From Nocardia crassostreae (GTDB lineage Bacteria > Actinomycetota > Actinomycetes > Mycobacteriales > Mycobacteriaceae), in contig NZ_BDCH01000012.1 of the NCBI RefSeq assembly GCF_001613405.1, forward strand, positions 186,001 through 250,000: DNA of 64,000 bases, written 5' to 3'. Positions 52,100-59,292 of this stretch are shown piece by piece. The position numbers and the translations under genes are program-made. Each line of letters begins with the position of its first letter. Position 1 is the stretch's first letter. The notes below the pieces were generated by a model. The model searched no databases, had not been told where the DNA came from, and saw only the letters and a list, made by a program, of their open reading frames with translations.

Positions 52100-53026
52100 T
52101 CAGTGGGGGCTGGTGGAGTGGATCAGGGCGTTGTACAGCCAGTCGTGGGCTCGGCCGATGGTGACGCGCGGGCCGAAGAAGCGTTCGGTCAAGGTCCAAT
52201 AGCGGTGGATTCGGCGGTCGGAATCGGTTGCATTAGTCAGCAACTGCCTGCGGAAGCGCGGGGAATCGCGTTGTCCTCGTGCGTGCGCGTGGGCTTCGAC
52301 GAAACGGTCGAGTTCGCTTCCGGGGCGTGGGCTCACACCTTCCGATACGAGCGGCACGACGTAGGTCATGACGTTGCCCATAGCGGCGTACAGCTCTCGA
52401 GGGTCCCGGATCAGATCCGGTCGACAACGCCAGCATTGCTGCCGCACAGTGCTGCTCAGACCGGGGTCGTTCACCAGCGCGACCAACTCGGCATAGGCGA
52501 CCACCTCGTCGACGGATGGATCGGCGGGTGGCTCGGGGACATTCCAGCCGACCCACATATCGCTGTCGCCGCGCGGTATCGGCGCGAGAATGCGCCGCCA
52601 GAACCGTGCGAGGTAATCGTGCACGGCATCGGCGTCCTGTGCGGCTGCCAGCAGAGCGAGTCGCTCGGCCCGCTGAGCGGGGGCGGCCGTCTCGAGGGCG
52701 CGCAGTGATGCCCGCCGCCATGCCAACGATCGGAATTCGATATCGAGCCGGGCACTTTCGGCGGCAATGGCCTCGGTTATCGACCACTTTTCCTGCAGCA
52801 CTGCGGTGATCGATTCCAGTCCGAGGCCGAGCGTGCGCAATCGCCGGACCACCAGGAGTCGTTCGGTAGCGGTGTCGGCGTCGAACAGTCGATGCCCGCC
52901 CGGGCTGCGCTGGGCTTCCAGAATGCCTTCGTCGCAGTAGAACCGGATCGTGCGCACCGCAAGTCCGGTGTGGCGGGCCAATTCTCCGATGCTCAGCAGT
53001 GCAACGGGATTCGTGTCCTCTGTCAC
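52100..53026 (-). CDS. MerR-family regulator with long sensor domain
   Basis: The 308-residue protein has an N-terminal MerR winged helix (LLSIGELARHTGLAVRTIRF, then CDEGILEAQRSPGGHRLFDA) and coiled coil. A 200-residue helical C-terminal domain of unknown ligand follows, with WVGWNVPEPPADPSVDEV. It is divergent from the acyl-carrier-protein gene, whose promoter has the overlong spacer typical of MerR control. GTG at 53026 has no clear Shine-Dalgarno. Confidence 0.88.
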   Translation of the reverse strand: MTEDTNPVALLSIGELARHTGLAVRTIRFYCDEGILEAQRSPGGHRLFDADTATERLLVVRRLRTLGLGLESITAVLQEKWSITEAIAAESARLDIEFRSLAWRRASLRALETAAPAQRAERLALLAAAQDADAVHDYLARFWRRILAPIPRGDSDMWVGWNVPEPPADPSVDEVVAYAELVALVNDPGLSSTVRQQCWRCRPDLIRDPRELYAAMGNVMTYVVPLVSEGVSPRPGSELDRFVEAHAHARGQRDSPRFRRQLLTNATDSDRRIHRYWTLTERFFGPRVTIGRAHDWLYNALIHSTSPH

Positions 53027-53032
53027 AAACTC

Positions 53033-53064
53033 TTGAACCTCCACCCCACTGGAACTCTTAGCGT
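53033..53064 (+). promoter_or_regulatory. MerR-type promoter with 20-bp spacer
   Basis: TTGAAC (53033-53038) and TAGCGT (53059-53064) are separated by 20 bases instead of about 17. Within the spacer lies TCCA-N6-TGGA (53040-53053), the palindrome a MerR dimer would bind. The promoter points to the acyl-carrier-protein gene; the MerR gene starts 7 bases to the left on the other strand. Confidence 0.6.
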
Positions 53065-53104
53065 ACTGGCACTGACGTCCGACACCGACAGAGGAGAGTG
53101 TTTC

Positions 53105-53399
53105 GTGGCTACCACGCAAGAAGAGATCGTCGCCGGTTGCGGAGATCATCGAGGAGGTTACGGGGATCGATGCCGCGGAGGTGGTGCCGGAGAAGTCTTT
53201 TGCCGACGATCTGGAGATCGACTCCTTGTCGCTGGTGGAGATCGCTGTGCAGTTGGAGGACAAGTACAGCGTGAAGGTGCCGGACGAGGACCTTGCGAGC
53301 CTGAGAACCGTGGGTGACGCGGTTGCCTATGTTCAGAAGATGGAGGCCGAGGAGCCGGAGCTCGCTGCCGAGATGGAGGCGAGATATGGCGGCTCGTGA
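53105..53399 (+). pseudogene. AcpM-like acyl carrier protein gene with frameshift
   Basis: GTG at 53105 follows a strong GAGGAG Shine-Dalgarno and starts ATTQEEIVAG as in mycobacterial AcpM. At about 53135-53138 two bases are missing (GGTTG for GGTGTTG) and the family continues in the next frame: AEIIEEVTGIDAAEVVPEKS, the phosphopantetheine site DDLEIDSLSLVEI (serine attached to the 4'-phosphopantetheine), to EMEARYGGS. Intact length would be 98 residues. An ATG-less internal GTG at 53181 could give a truncated product that still holds the serine. It may be a second acyl carrier protein beside the housekeeping one. Confidence 0.8.
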
Positions 53400-53405
53400 T
53401 CGGGT

Positions 53406-53858
53406 TCAGGGTTGGGTGGCGCGGGGTTCGATGCGGAGCAGGGTGATTGTCAGGGCGCAGAGGGTCCAGGCGACGACCAGGCCGGAGGCGTTGATGAGGA
53501 AGAGGGTCCAGCTGTGGGCGGGGAGGATTACGAGGTCGTAGGAGTAGACGGTGGCGCCGAGGAGGGTGGCGGCTGCGGCGACTGTGGTGGTGGCGCGCAG
53601 GGGGGTTGGCCATCCGCGCCAGCGGAGTAGGACGGCTACGCCGATTGCTTGGATGACTGTGAGCAGGATTCCGGCGGGGTACCACAGGCCGAGGCTTTCG
53701 CCGTCCACGTCGGCTTCGGTCACGCCCATCAGGGGCTGCCAGGTGTCACGGAAGACGGCGGCGAACCACATGAACATGGTGACCAGCAGTAGGAAGCCGC
53801 CTGCGACGAAGCCGACTACGGGGATTCCGAAAACGGAGAAGGACAGGATCTTGCGCAC
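53406..53858 (-). CDS. four-helix membrane protein
   Basis: The 150-residue protein has four helices (VVGFVAGGFLLLVTMFMWFA, ILLTVIQAIGVAVLL, TTTVAAAATLLGATVYSYDL, TLFLINASGLVVAWTLCALT) and a short loop WQPLMGVTEADVDGE. No family is recognised. GTG at 53858 follows GGGAGG by 6 bases. It converges with the acyl-carrier-protein gene (6 bases between). Confidence 0.68.
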   Translation of the reverse strand: MRKILSFSVFGIPVVGFVAGGFLLLVTMFMWFAAVFRDTWQPLMGVTEADVDGESLGLWYPAGILLTVIQAIGVAVLLRWRGWPTPLRATTTVAAAATLLGATVYSYDLVILPAHSWTLFLINASGLVVAWTLCALTITLLRIEPRATQP

Positions 53859-53948
53859 GACGCGCCTCCCGAATTGTGATGTGCGACACCGATGAATCCA
53901 CGATATCCGGGACTGTTCCGTGCTGCCGCCGAGTGAATCGGCGGCTGG

Positions 53949-54616
53949 TCACGGCAGGTTGGAGAAGCGGACTTCGTGGGCGACCGCGGTGACGATCAGG
54001 CCGTCGGCCGCGGGGGTGATGGATGTCAGGCGCGCGCCGAGGGGGAGCTGCTGGAGCGGGATGGTGAAGGTGAGGGTTTCGCGGAGGAAGGCCAAGGGGA
54101 TTGTGAGGCCGCCTCCTGCGGTTCGGACCGAGACCGGAGTGACCTCGATGCCGGTATCGGCGGGACCGAGATGCCCTGCACCGGAAAGGTTCCGGTGACA
54201 CTGAGGCCGTCCGGGCTGTTGGAGATCGACTCCACTTCGGGTGGGGCGTAACCCTTCACGGTGTCGTACGGAACCAGGGCCGTGGCGGTTGCGGTGGCCG
54301 CCACCAGATTCGAGGTGCGGGCGGCCAGCACATCGCTCAGCGGGGCCGAGACGTCGGTGAGAGTGACGTCGAGGTCGCGGACGGAGATGTTCTGCTCGGT
54401 CCACTCCCCGACGCGAATATCGACGGTCGGATATTCGCCAGCGACGGCCTGGGTCAGAAATGGGAAACCGCCTATGGTGACGCTCGGATCGTGCGGGAGC
54501 GCGTATTCCGCGGCGATCTTGCGGGCGATCTCGTTCTGCGTGAACGTGACCGCGACACGGTCGCCGACAACCAGCGCAATCCCCAGTAGGACGATCAATA
54601 TCAGCAGTGTGCGCAT
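53949..54616 (-). pseudogene. DUF2993 protein gene with frameshift
   Basis: The first frame starts with a signal/anchor helix (LLILIVLLGIALVVGD) and the DUF2993 features (NEIARKIAAEYALPHDPSVT, IGGFPFLTQAVAGEYPTVDI). At about 54159-54164 one base is missing (GTCCCGCCG for GTCCCGGCCG). The family then continues in another frame (DTGIEVTPVSVRTAGGGLTI to AVAHEVRFSNLP). DUF2993 (LmeA-like) proteins act in the periplasm; LmeA of mycobacteria supports lipomannan synthesis. Intact length would be about 222 residues. Confidence 0.78.
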
Positions 54617-54666
54617 GCACTCACCAGCTTTGCCATCCCACCATCATGCCGACCGGGTTGGCGGGC

Positions 54667-54987
54667 CTACAGGTTCGAATGCTCGAAGCGGGGCGTTTCG
54701 CTCGGCGTGGGCGCGATCCGCGGGACCGGAATAGTGACCCCGGGGAGAATCTCGATATAGGTTGTCTCGATCTTCGGCGGCGGGAGAGTAGGGCCGGGAT
54801 TCGGCGCGAACGACGGGGCAGGAGTCGTCGTCGCCATCGCCGTCGTCGTGGATGGTGTGGGCGGCGGCGCGGGGACGGCGGTCGGGGTGGGGCTGCAGCC
54901 GGTGAGCGCGACGGTGAATGTCGCTGCGGCCAGTGCGATGACCACGCCGTGTGTCGGTCCATGCTGGCCGGGGGTCCTCGACGGCAT
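54667..54987 (-). CDS. proline/threonine-rich lipoprotein
   Basis: The 106-residue protein has a Tat-less signal peptide with hydrophobic core GVVIALAAATFTVALTGC (cysteine of the lipobox near residue 31) and an extended Pro/Thr/Ala-rich mature part (TPTAVPAPPPTPSTTTAM) ending in an acidic/proline region. No domain is recognised; it may be a wall-spanning spacer protein. Confidence 0.65.
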   Translation of the reverse strand: MPSRTPGQHGPTHGVVIALAAATFTVALTGCSPTPTAVPAPPPTPSTTTAMATTTPAPSFAPNPGPTLPPPKIETTYIEILPGVTIPVPRIAPTPSETPRFEHSNL

Positions 54988-55112
54988 CTGCACTCCTGGT
55001 TCAGTTCGGGGCAGCTGCGAGCCTACGAATCGGGGCGCATGTGGGCAAAGGCTGTGACCTGCGGGTTGATCGGGAAATGAGCGAGCGGCGGCGAATGTTC
55101 GGGTGAAAGGGG

Positions 55113-55150
55113 TTGACCTTGACGCAGCGTCAGGGTTGCAGGCTTGTCGC
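55113..55150 (+). promoter_or_regulatory. MerR-type promoter of the hydrolase gene
   Basis: TTGACC (55113-55118) and CAGGCT (55139-55144) are 20 bases apart, with the palindrome TGACGC-A-GCGTCA (55120-55132) between. CAGGCT ends 6 bases before ATG 55151, so the transcript would be leaderless. The downstream MerR gene (56095) probably encodes the regulator. Confidence 0.6.
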
Positions 55151-56054
55151 ATGACGAACAACAGCATGTCCGCGGATCGGCTCGCACCGCCGATCGGCGG
55201 GTTCCAGGAGGTCGACGGGCGGCGTATCTTCGTGCATCGGTCGGGCGGCGTGGGACCGGCGGTGGTGTTCCTGCCGGGGGCGAGTGCGGTCGGGCTGGAC
55301 TATTTCGCTGTCCAGCAACAGGTTTCGCAGTTCACCACCGCCGTCGTGTACGACCGGGGTGGTACGGGGTTCAGCGATACCGTCGAACTGCCGCGCACGG
55401 CGGCCGCGGTCGCCACGGAACTGCGTGAGCTGCTGCGGGCGCAGCACATCCCCGCCCCGTATGTGCTCGCGCCGCACTCCCTTGGCGGCCTCTACGCGCA
55501 CCGGTTCGCGCAGCTGTATCTGCGCGAGGTGGCCGGACTGGTCTGGTTGGACGGCCTGCACCGCGATTGGGACGAGTTCATGCCCCCCCGCACTGCGATT
55601 GGCCGCGGCCGAGCAGATGCCGCCGCGGCTGGAGCAGCTCGAAGAGCTGGGCCCGGTCCTGCACGCCGTGCACGCCGAGTTGCTCGCGGACTATCCGGAG
55701 CACATCCGACGGACGCTGCTCGAGGCCAAGACGACTGCGGAATGGATCCGCTTCGGCATAGCGGAGCGCAGCACCCTGACCGGGCTGGCCGCCGAACTGA
55801 AGGCCGGACCCGACCTGCCCGATGTTCCGCTCATCGCGCTCAGCGCGCTGGGCGCGGATCCGTCCCAACCGGCCGAGACGCTGCGGGCCGTGCACGAGGC
55901 CCGGCGGCGCATGGACGCGGCCGTGGCGCGCGCGGTCTCGCACGGGGAACAGCGCATTCTCACCGATACCTTCCACCACCGGCTCTGCTTCGACCGCCCC
56001 GATGCCGTGGTCCGGGCGATCCGCGACGTCCTCGACCGTGTGGCCCGCCCCTAG
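55151..56054 (+). pseudogene. alpha/beta hydrolase gene with C-run frameshift
   Basis: The first frame has the oxyanion region FLPGASAVGLDYF and the nucleophile elbow PHSLGG (near residue 117). After DWDEFMPP the family continues in another frame (ALRLAAAEQMPPRLEQLEEL to RILTDTFHHRLCFDRPDAVV, holding the histidine). A run of seven C at 55583-55589 holds one base too many. Intact length would be about 300 residues. ATG 55151 fits the MerR-type leaderless promoter. Confidence 0.8.
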
Positions 56055-56094
56055 ACTCGGGGCGATCACGTTCGACGACGATCCGAGGAGGACA

Positions 56095-56832
56095 GTGCTC
56101 ACGATCGGGCAGCTGGCGGCGACCGCCGGGGTGACCGTGCGCGCCGTCCGCCACTACCACCAGGTCGGCCTGCTGCCCGAGCCCGAACGCGATGCCTCCG
56201 GCTATCGCCGCTACAGCGCCCAGGCGGCGGTGGATCTCATCCGGATCAGAACGCTCGCCGACGCCGGTGTCCCGCTGTCCCGCATCGACGCGCTACTGCA
56301 CGCGCACCCGGCCGAATTCGCCGCGGCGCTCACCGATATCGACGCGGAACTACAGCGCAAGATCGACCAGCTAGCCGAATACCGCACCCGGATAGCCGAA
56401 TTGGCCGGTGGCGAACGCCTCGTCCTGCCACCCGCCGTGGTCGCCGTCCTGGACCGCATGCGCGGCCTCGGCATCAGCGAACAACGCATCCGCCTCGAGC
56501 GCGATTCATGGATCCTGTTGCGCGCCTTGGAACCCAACTCCATACCCCGCCGAATCCTGGAGAAAAACGCCGAACTGGATGACCCGGAGACCGCCCGCCT
56601 GATGCTCGCCTGCGATCGATCGGTCGACTGGGATCCGGCCGACCCCCGCCTGGACCGCCTCATCGACGACCTGGACGCCTGGGAAATCGCCCACGAACGC
56701 GACAACCCCCCCGCCCCCCGAAAACTGGTCTCCGCCCACATCTCCGACACCTCACCGGCATGGCACCGCATCATCGAAACGCTGACCCACCGCGCCGAGC
56801 AACGCCGCGCCGACCGGAGCCCTCCGGACTGA
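56095..56832 (+). CDS. MerR-family regulator
   Basis: The 245-residue protein has the MerR winged helix (LTIGQLAATAGVTVRAVRHY, residues 2-21, HQVGLLPEPERDASGYRRYS) and a coiled coil, plus a 130-residue C-terminal domain. It starts with GTG behind GAGGAGGA, 40 bases after the hydrolase stop. It likely activates the hydrolase-regulator transcript from the promoter at 55113-55150. Confidence 0.92.
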   Translation: MLTIGQLAATAGVTVRAVRHYHQVGLLPEPERDASGYRRYSAQAAVDLIRIRTLADAGVPLSRIDALLHAHPAEFAAALTDIDAELQRKIDQLAEYRTRIAELAGGERLVLPPAVVAVLDRMRGLGISEQRIRLERDSWILLRALEPNSIPRRILEKNAELDDPETARLMLACDRSVDWDPADPRLDRLIDDLDAWEIAHERDNPPAPRKLVSAHISDTSPAWHRIIETLTHRAEQRRADRSPPD

Positions 56833-57199
56833 TAGCCCCAGCAGACTCGTCCCCCCGGGACCGGCGGCCCACAGTGGTGGCGTCCCTCGTTGTCGCCCCC
56901 GAACATCTGCGCGCCGATGATGCGCGCGATGGGGTCGAGCGGCTCGGTGCCGAGCACTCACGGCTCGAGCAGGTGCCCACGTCGGCGGCATGTTTTCGGG
57001 TGTGCCGCGACACGCGGCGGTGGCGCGGGAAATTTGCGCGCAGCCTGCATTGCTGTGCGCTGGTGTTCCGCTATCGTTCATCCCACTATCGGATGCTGCT
57101 ACTGGCGTGCCAGGGCTGGTTTCGTCGATTCCGGAGTGGGTGACCGGGGCGGCGCTGCCTGACGCGGGCCTCGACCGTTTCGTGAAAGTTCGAGGGAAC
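56833..57199. other. 367-base gap without a clear gene
   Basis: No frame here has a plausible start, ribosome binding site and family similarity. One minus-strand frame contains readable text (LDPIARIIGAQMFGGDNEGR), but it runs without interruption into the antisense of the MerR gene, so it may be chance. The part after 57000 probably carries the promoter of the acetyltransferase gene. Confidence 0.4.
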
Positions 57200-57892
57200 G
57201 TGCCCGTACCCATTACTCTGACCGGCCGCCTGGTGCGGCTGGAACCCCTTGTGCCGCAGCATGCTTCGGGGCTCGCGGCGGCTGCCGAGGGGAATCGGGA
57301 CGATTATGCGTTCACGCCCGTACCGCACGGGGTGGACGAGGCGCTGGACTATGTGGCGCAGGCGCTGGCGGGGCATGCGGCGGGTACCTCCCTGGCCTTC
57401 GCGATCATCGCGATGGCCAGCGGACGGGTGCTCGGATCGACGCGGTTCACGCGGTTCGACTACTGGCAGGGACCCGTGGTGTGGCCGCTGGTACACGGGC
57501 TCCCACCTGGGGATCCGCTACTGGCCGTGCCGGATGCCGCCGAGATCGGCAATACCTGGCTGTCGCCGCAGGCGCGCGGCGTCGGGATCAACCTGGAGTC
57601 CAAACTGCTCATGCTGCAGCACGCCTTCGACAGCTGGCGGGTGCGGCGCATCGCCATGCGGGCCGATGTGCGGAACCTACGCTCCCGCATGGCAATCGAG
57701 CGTCTCGGCGCCACCAGCGACGGGGTGCGGCGGGCCCACTCGCGCGGCCTGGACGGCGATGTGCGCTGTACGGCCTTCTACTCGATCCTGGACGAGGAGT
57801 GGCCCGCCGTGCGGGCGACCATCGCGGGGCAGCTCACCACGCGCACGCGGCTGGTCGACGCCATGGGCGCCGGACCGCTGATCGACGCCTAG
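57200..57892 (+). CDS. GNAT-family acetyltransferase
   Basis: The 230-residue protein resembles RimJ/RimL-type acetyltransferases: LTGRLVRLEPLVPQHASGLA at the start, GSTRFTRFDYW, the EIGNTWLSPQARGVGINLES acetyl-CoA region (near residue 115) and NLRSRMAIERLGATSDGVRR near 155. It may acetylate a protein N-terminus or small amine. The start is uncertain; GTG at 57182 would add six residues and better spaces the sequence from GAGGG. Confidence 0.85.
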   Translation: MPVPITLTGRLVRLEPLVPQHASGLAAAAEGNRDDYAFTPVPHGVDEALDYVAQALAGHAAGTSLAFAIIAMASGRVLGSTRFTRFDYWQGPVVWPLVHGLPPGDPLLAVPDAAEIGNTWLSPQARGVGINLESKLLMLQHAFDSWRVRRIAMRADVRNLRSRMAIERLGATSDGVRRAHSRGLDGDVRCTAFYSILDEEWPAVRATIAGQLTTRTRLVDAMGAGPLIDA

Positions 57893-57988
57893 CGGGCGGG
57901 TGCCGGGCGGTTGCCCGGTGGTGTGCCGAGCGGTTGCCGCGCGCGTCGATCCGGTCGAATCCCATGGGTTCGATTCATGTTCGGGGAC

Positions 57989-58126
57989 TATAATTCCCGA
58001 TGTCGAACAGGTCGGACGTCGAGGAGATTTGTCCGAGTCGGGTGACTCGGCGACCGGCATTCCCTCGGATCAGAAGTCAGCAACCGGGCGCGGGGCCGCA
58101 CCAGCGGCCCCTCATTCTCGAAGGAG
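57989..58126 (+). promoter_or_regulatory. TATAAT promoter and structured 5' leader
   Basis: A perfect TATAAT box (57989-57994) starts a leader of about 135 bases before the gene at 58136. It contains CCGAGTC-GGGT-GACTCGG (58033-58050) and GGGGCCGC-ACCA-GCGGCCCC (58092-58111). The second hairpin ends 9 bases before the AAGGAG Shine-Dalgarno (58121-58126). I do not match it to a known riboswitch. The layout suggests RNA-level control. Confidence 0.45.
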
Positions 58127-58135
58127 AAGGCGCGC

Positions 58136-58660
58136 ATGCCCGATCCCATGAGCACCAAGGTCTACCTCTCGGATGCAGCGTCCGGATCCCCCGCCCTCAG
58201 CCTTTTCCTCGTCCCCGAACCCCGCGTTCCCGGCGGCTGCATGCTGCATCTGCTGGAGCAGACGCCGCTCACCGGCCGCTCCGTGCCCCGCCCGAATCCC
58301 GTCCTGGTCGACTGGTTGCAAGTGCACACCTCGCCCGCCATCCGCACCCGATTCCGGGCCTTCCGCCCCGGCCTGCCCGATCCGCGCCGGGTGCGCGCCG
58401 TCCTGCACGATCACTTCATCGCCGATCCGGCCCCGATGGGCTTGGACATCGCCGATCCGGAGGAGCTCACCCGGCTCGAACTGCTGCCCGAGCACGTGCT
58501 CGGCGCGCGTCGCATAGACGACTTCCACGATCGGGCCGTGCGCGAGGCCATGCTCGCCGTCTACCGGCACTTCGGCGTGGACCGGCACATACCACTCATG
58601 TATCACGGCTATGCCGAACCCGAGGACGGCTGGTTCGAGGTGCCCGCCGCCGAGGCGTGA
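58136..58660 (+). CDS. hypothetical protein with structured leader
   Basis: The 174-residue soluble protein is not recognised. It has a beta-like start (LSLFLVPEPRVPGGCMLHLL), several short conserved-looking segments (RFRAFRPGLPDPRRVRAVLH, DIADPEELTRLELLPEHVLG) and a helical end (HDRAVREAMLAVYRHFGVDR) before a C-terminal MYHGYAEPEDGWFEV. There is no signal peptide. AAGGAG lies 9 bases before the ATG. It converges with the MmyB-type gene with 6 bases between stops. Confidence 0.7.
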   Translation: MPDPMSTKVYLSDAASGSPALSLFLVPEPRVPGGCMLHLLEQTPLTGRSVPRPNPVLVDWLQVHTSPAIRTRFRAFRPGLPDPRRVRAVLHDHFIADPAPMGLDIADPEELTRLELLPEHVLGARRIDDFHDRAVREAMLAVYRHFGVDRHIPLMYHGYAEPEDGWFEVPAAEA

Positions 58661-58666
58661 GCGCGA

Positions 58667-59206
58667 TCAGTCGAAAGGCACCAGGGTCATCAGCGACCAG
58701 GGCCGATTCGGATACGCGAAGCGGAAAGTCTGCACGTGCAGCTTGCTCTCGGTATGCGTCTGCGGTGACACCACGACCGCCGTGCGCTGCTGCGGAATCT
58801 CGGCGGTATCGGCCTTGTGCCACAGCTGATCCCACTCCGGGGCGCGCTGGCACAGGTTCAGCACCTCCTCGATCCGGCTGGCGGGCACCGATTCCGGAGC
58901 GAAGCGCCGGAAGGCCGTGACCATGAGCTGCGCTTCGGCCTCCCAGTCCCGCAGCACATAGCGGGCCATCGGCTCGAGCATGTGCGCGGTCAGCAGATTC
59001 ATCCCCGACGCGGTGCCGGGAAACAGATCGCGGAATGCGGCATTGGCCTCGATCACGTCGAACGCGCCGTCGTGCAGACAGGCCGGATGCGGAAAGCTGT
59101 GCAATACCGCGAGATCGGCCGCGGGCACTCCGGAGGGGGCGAACATTCTTGGCAGTGTGCGGCACAACTCTTCGTGTTCACTTCGTATCGGGTTAAGCCC
59201 GGTCAC
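58667..59206 (-). CDS. MmyB-type ligand-binding domain protein without HTH
   Basis: The 179-residue protein matches the C-terminal MmyB-like sensor domain of many actinobacterial XRE regulators (HPACLHDGAFDVIEANAAFRDLFPG, then RYVLRDWEAEAQLMVTAFRR and WDQLWHKADTAEIPQQ). The N-terminal DNA-binding helix-turn-helix is absent. GTG at 59206 was chosen; ATG 59146 would trim 20 residues. It is divergent from the SARP regulator gene, so it may sense a fatty-acid-like ligand in partnership with it. Confidence 0.72.
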   Translation of the reverse strand: MTGLNPIRSEHEELCRTLPRMFAPSGVPAADLAVLHSFPHPACLHDGAFDVIEANAAFRDLFPGTASGMNLLTAHMLEPMARYVLRDWEAEAQLMVTAFRRFAPESVPASRIEEVLNLCQRAPEWDQLWHKADTAEIPQQRTAVVVSPQTHTESKLHVQTFRFAYPNRPWSLMTLVPFD

Positions 59207-59292
59207 AAGACTGGGTACTGCCGCAGAATTTCTGCCATATTGAAGCTCAAAGTTTGGTCTGGTCCGATATGGGTACGGGGTTGTTCGGTGCG

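Noticed and set aside
56211..56957. Minus-strand frame with text LDPIARIIGAQMFGG
   Set aside because: It runs through the antisense of the MerR gene and has no supported start; kept only as a note for the gap.
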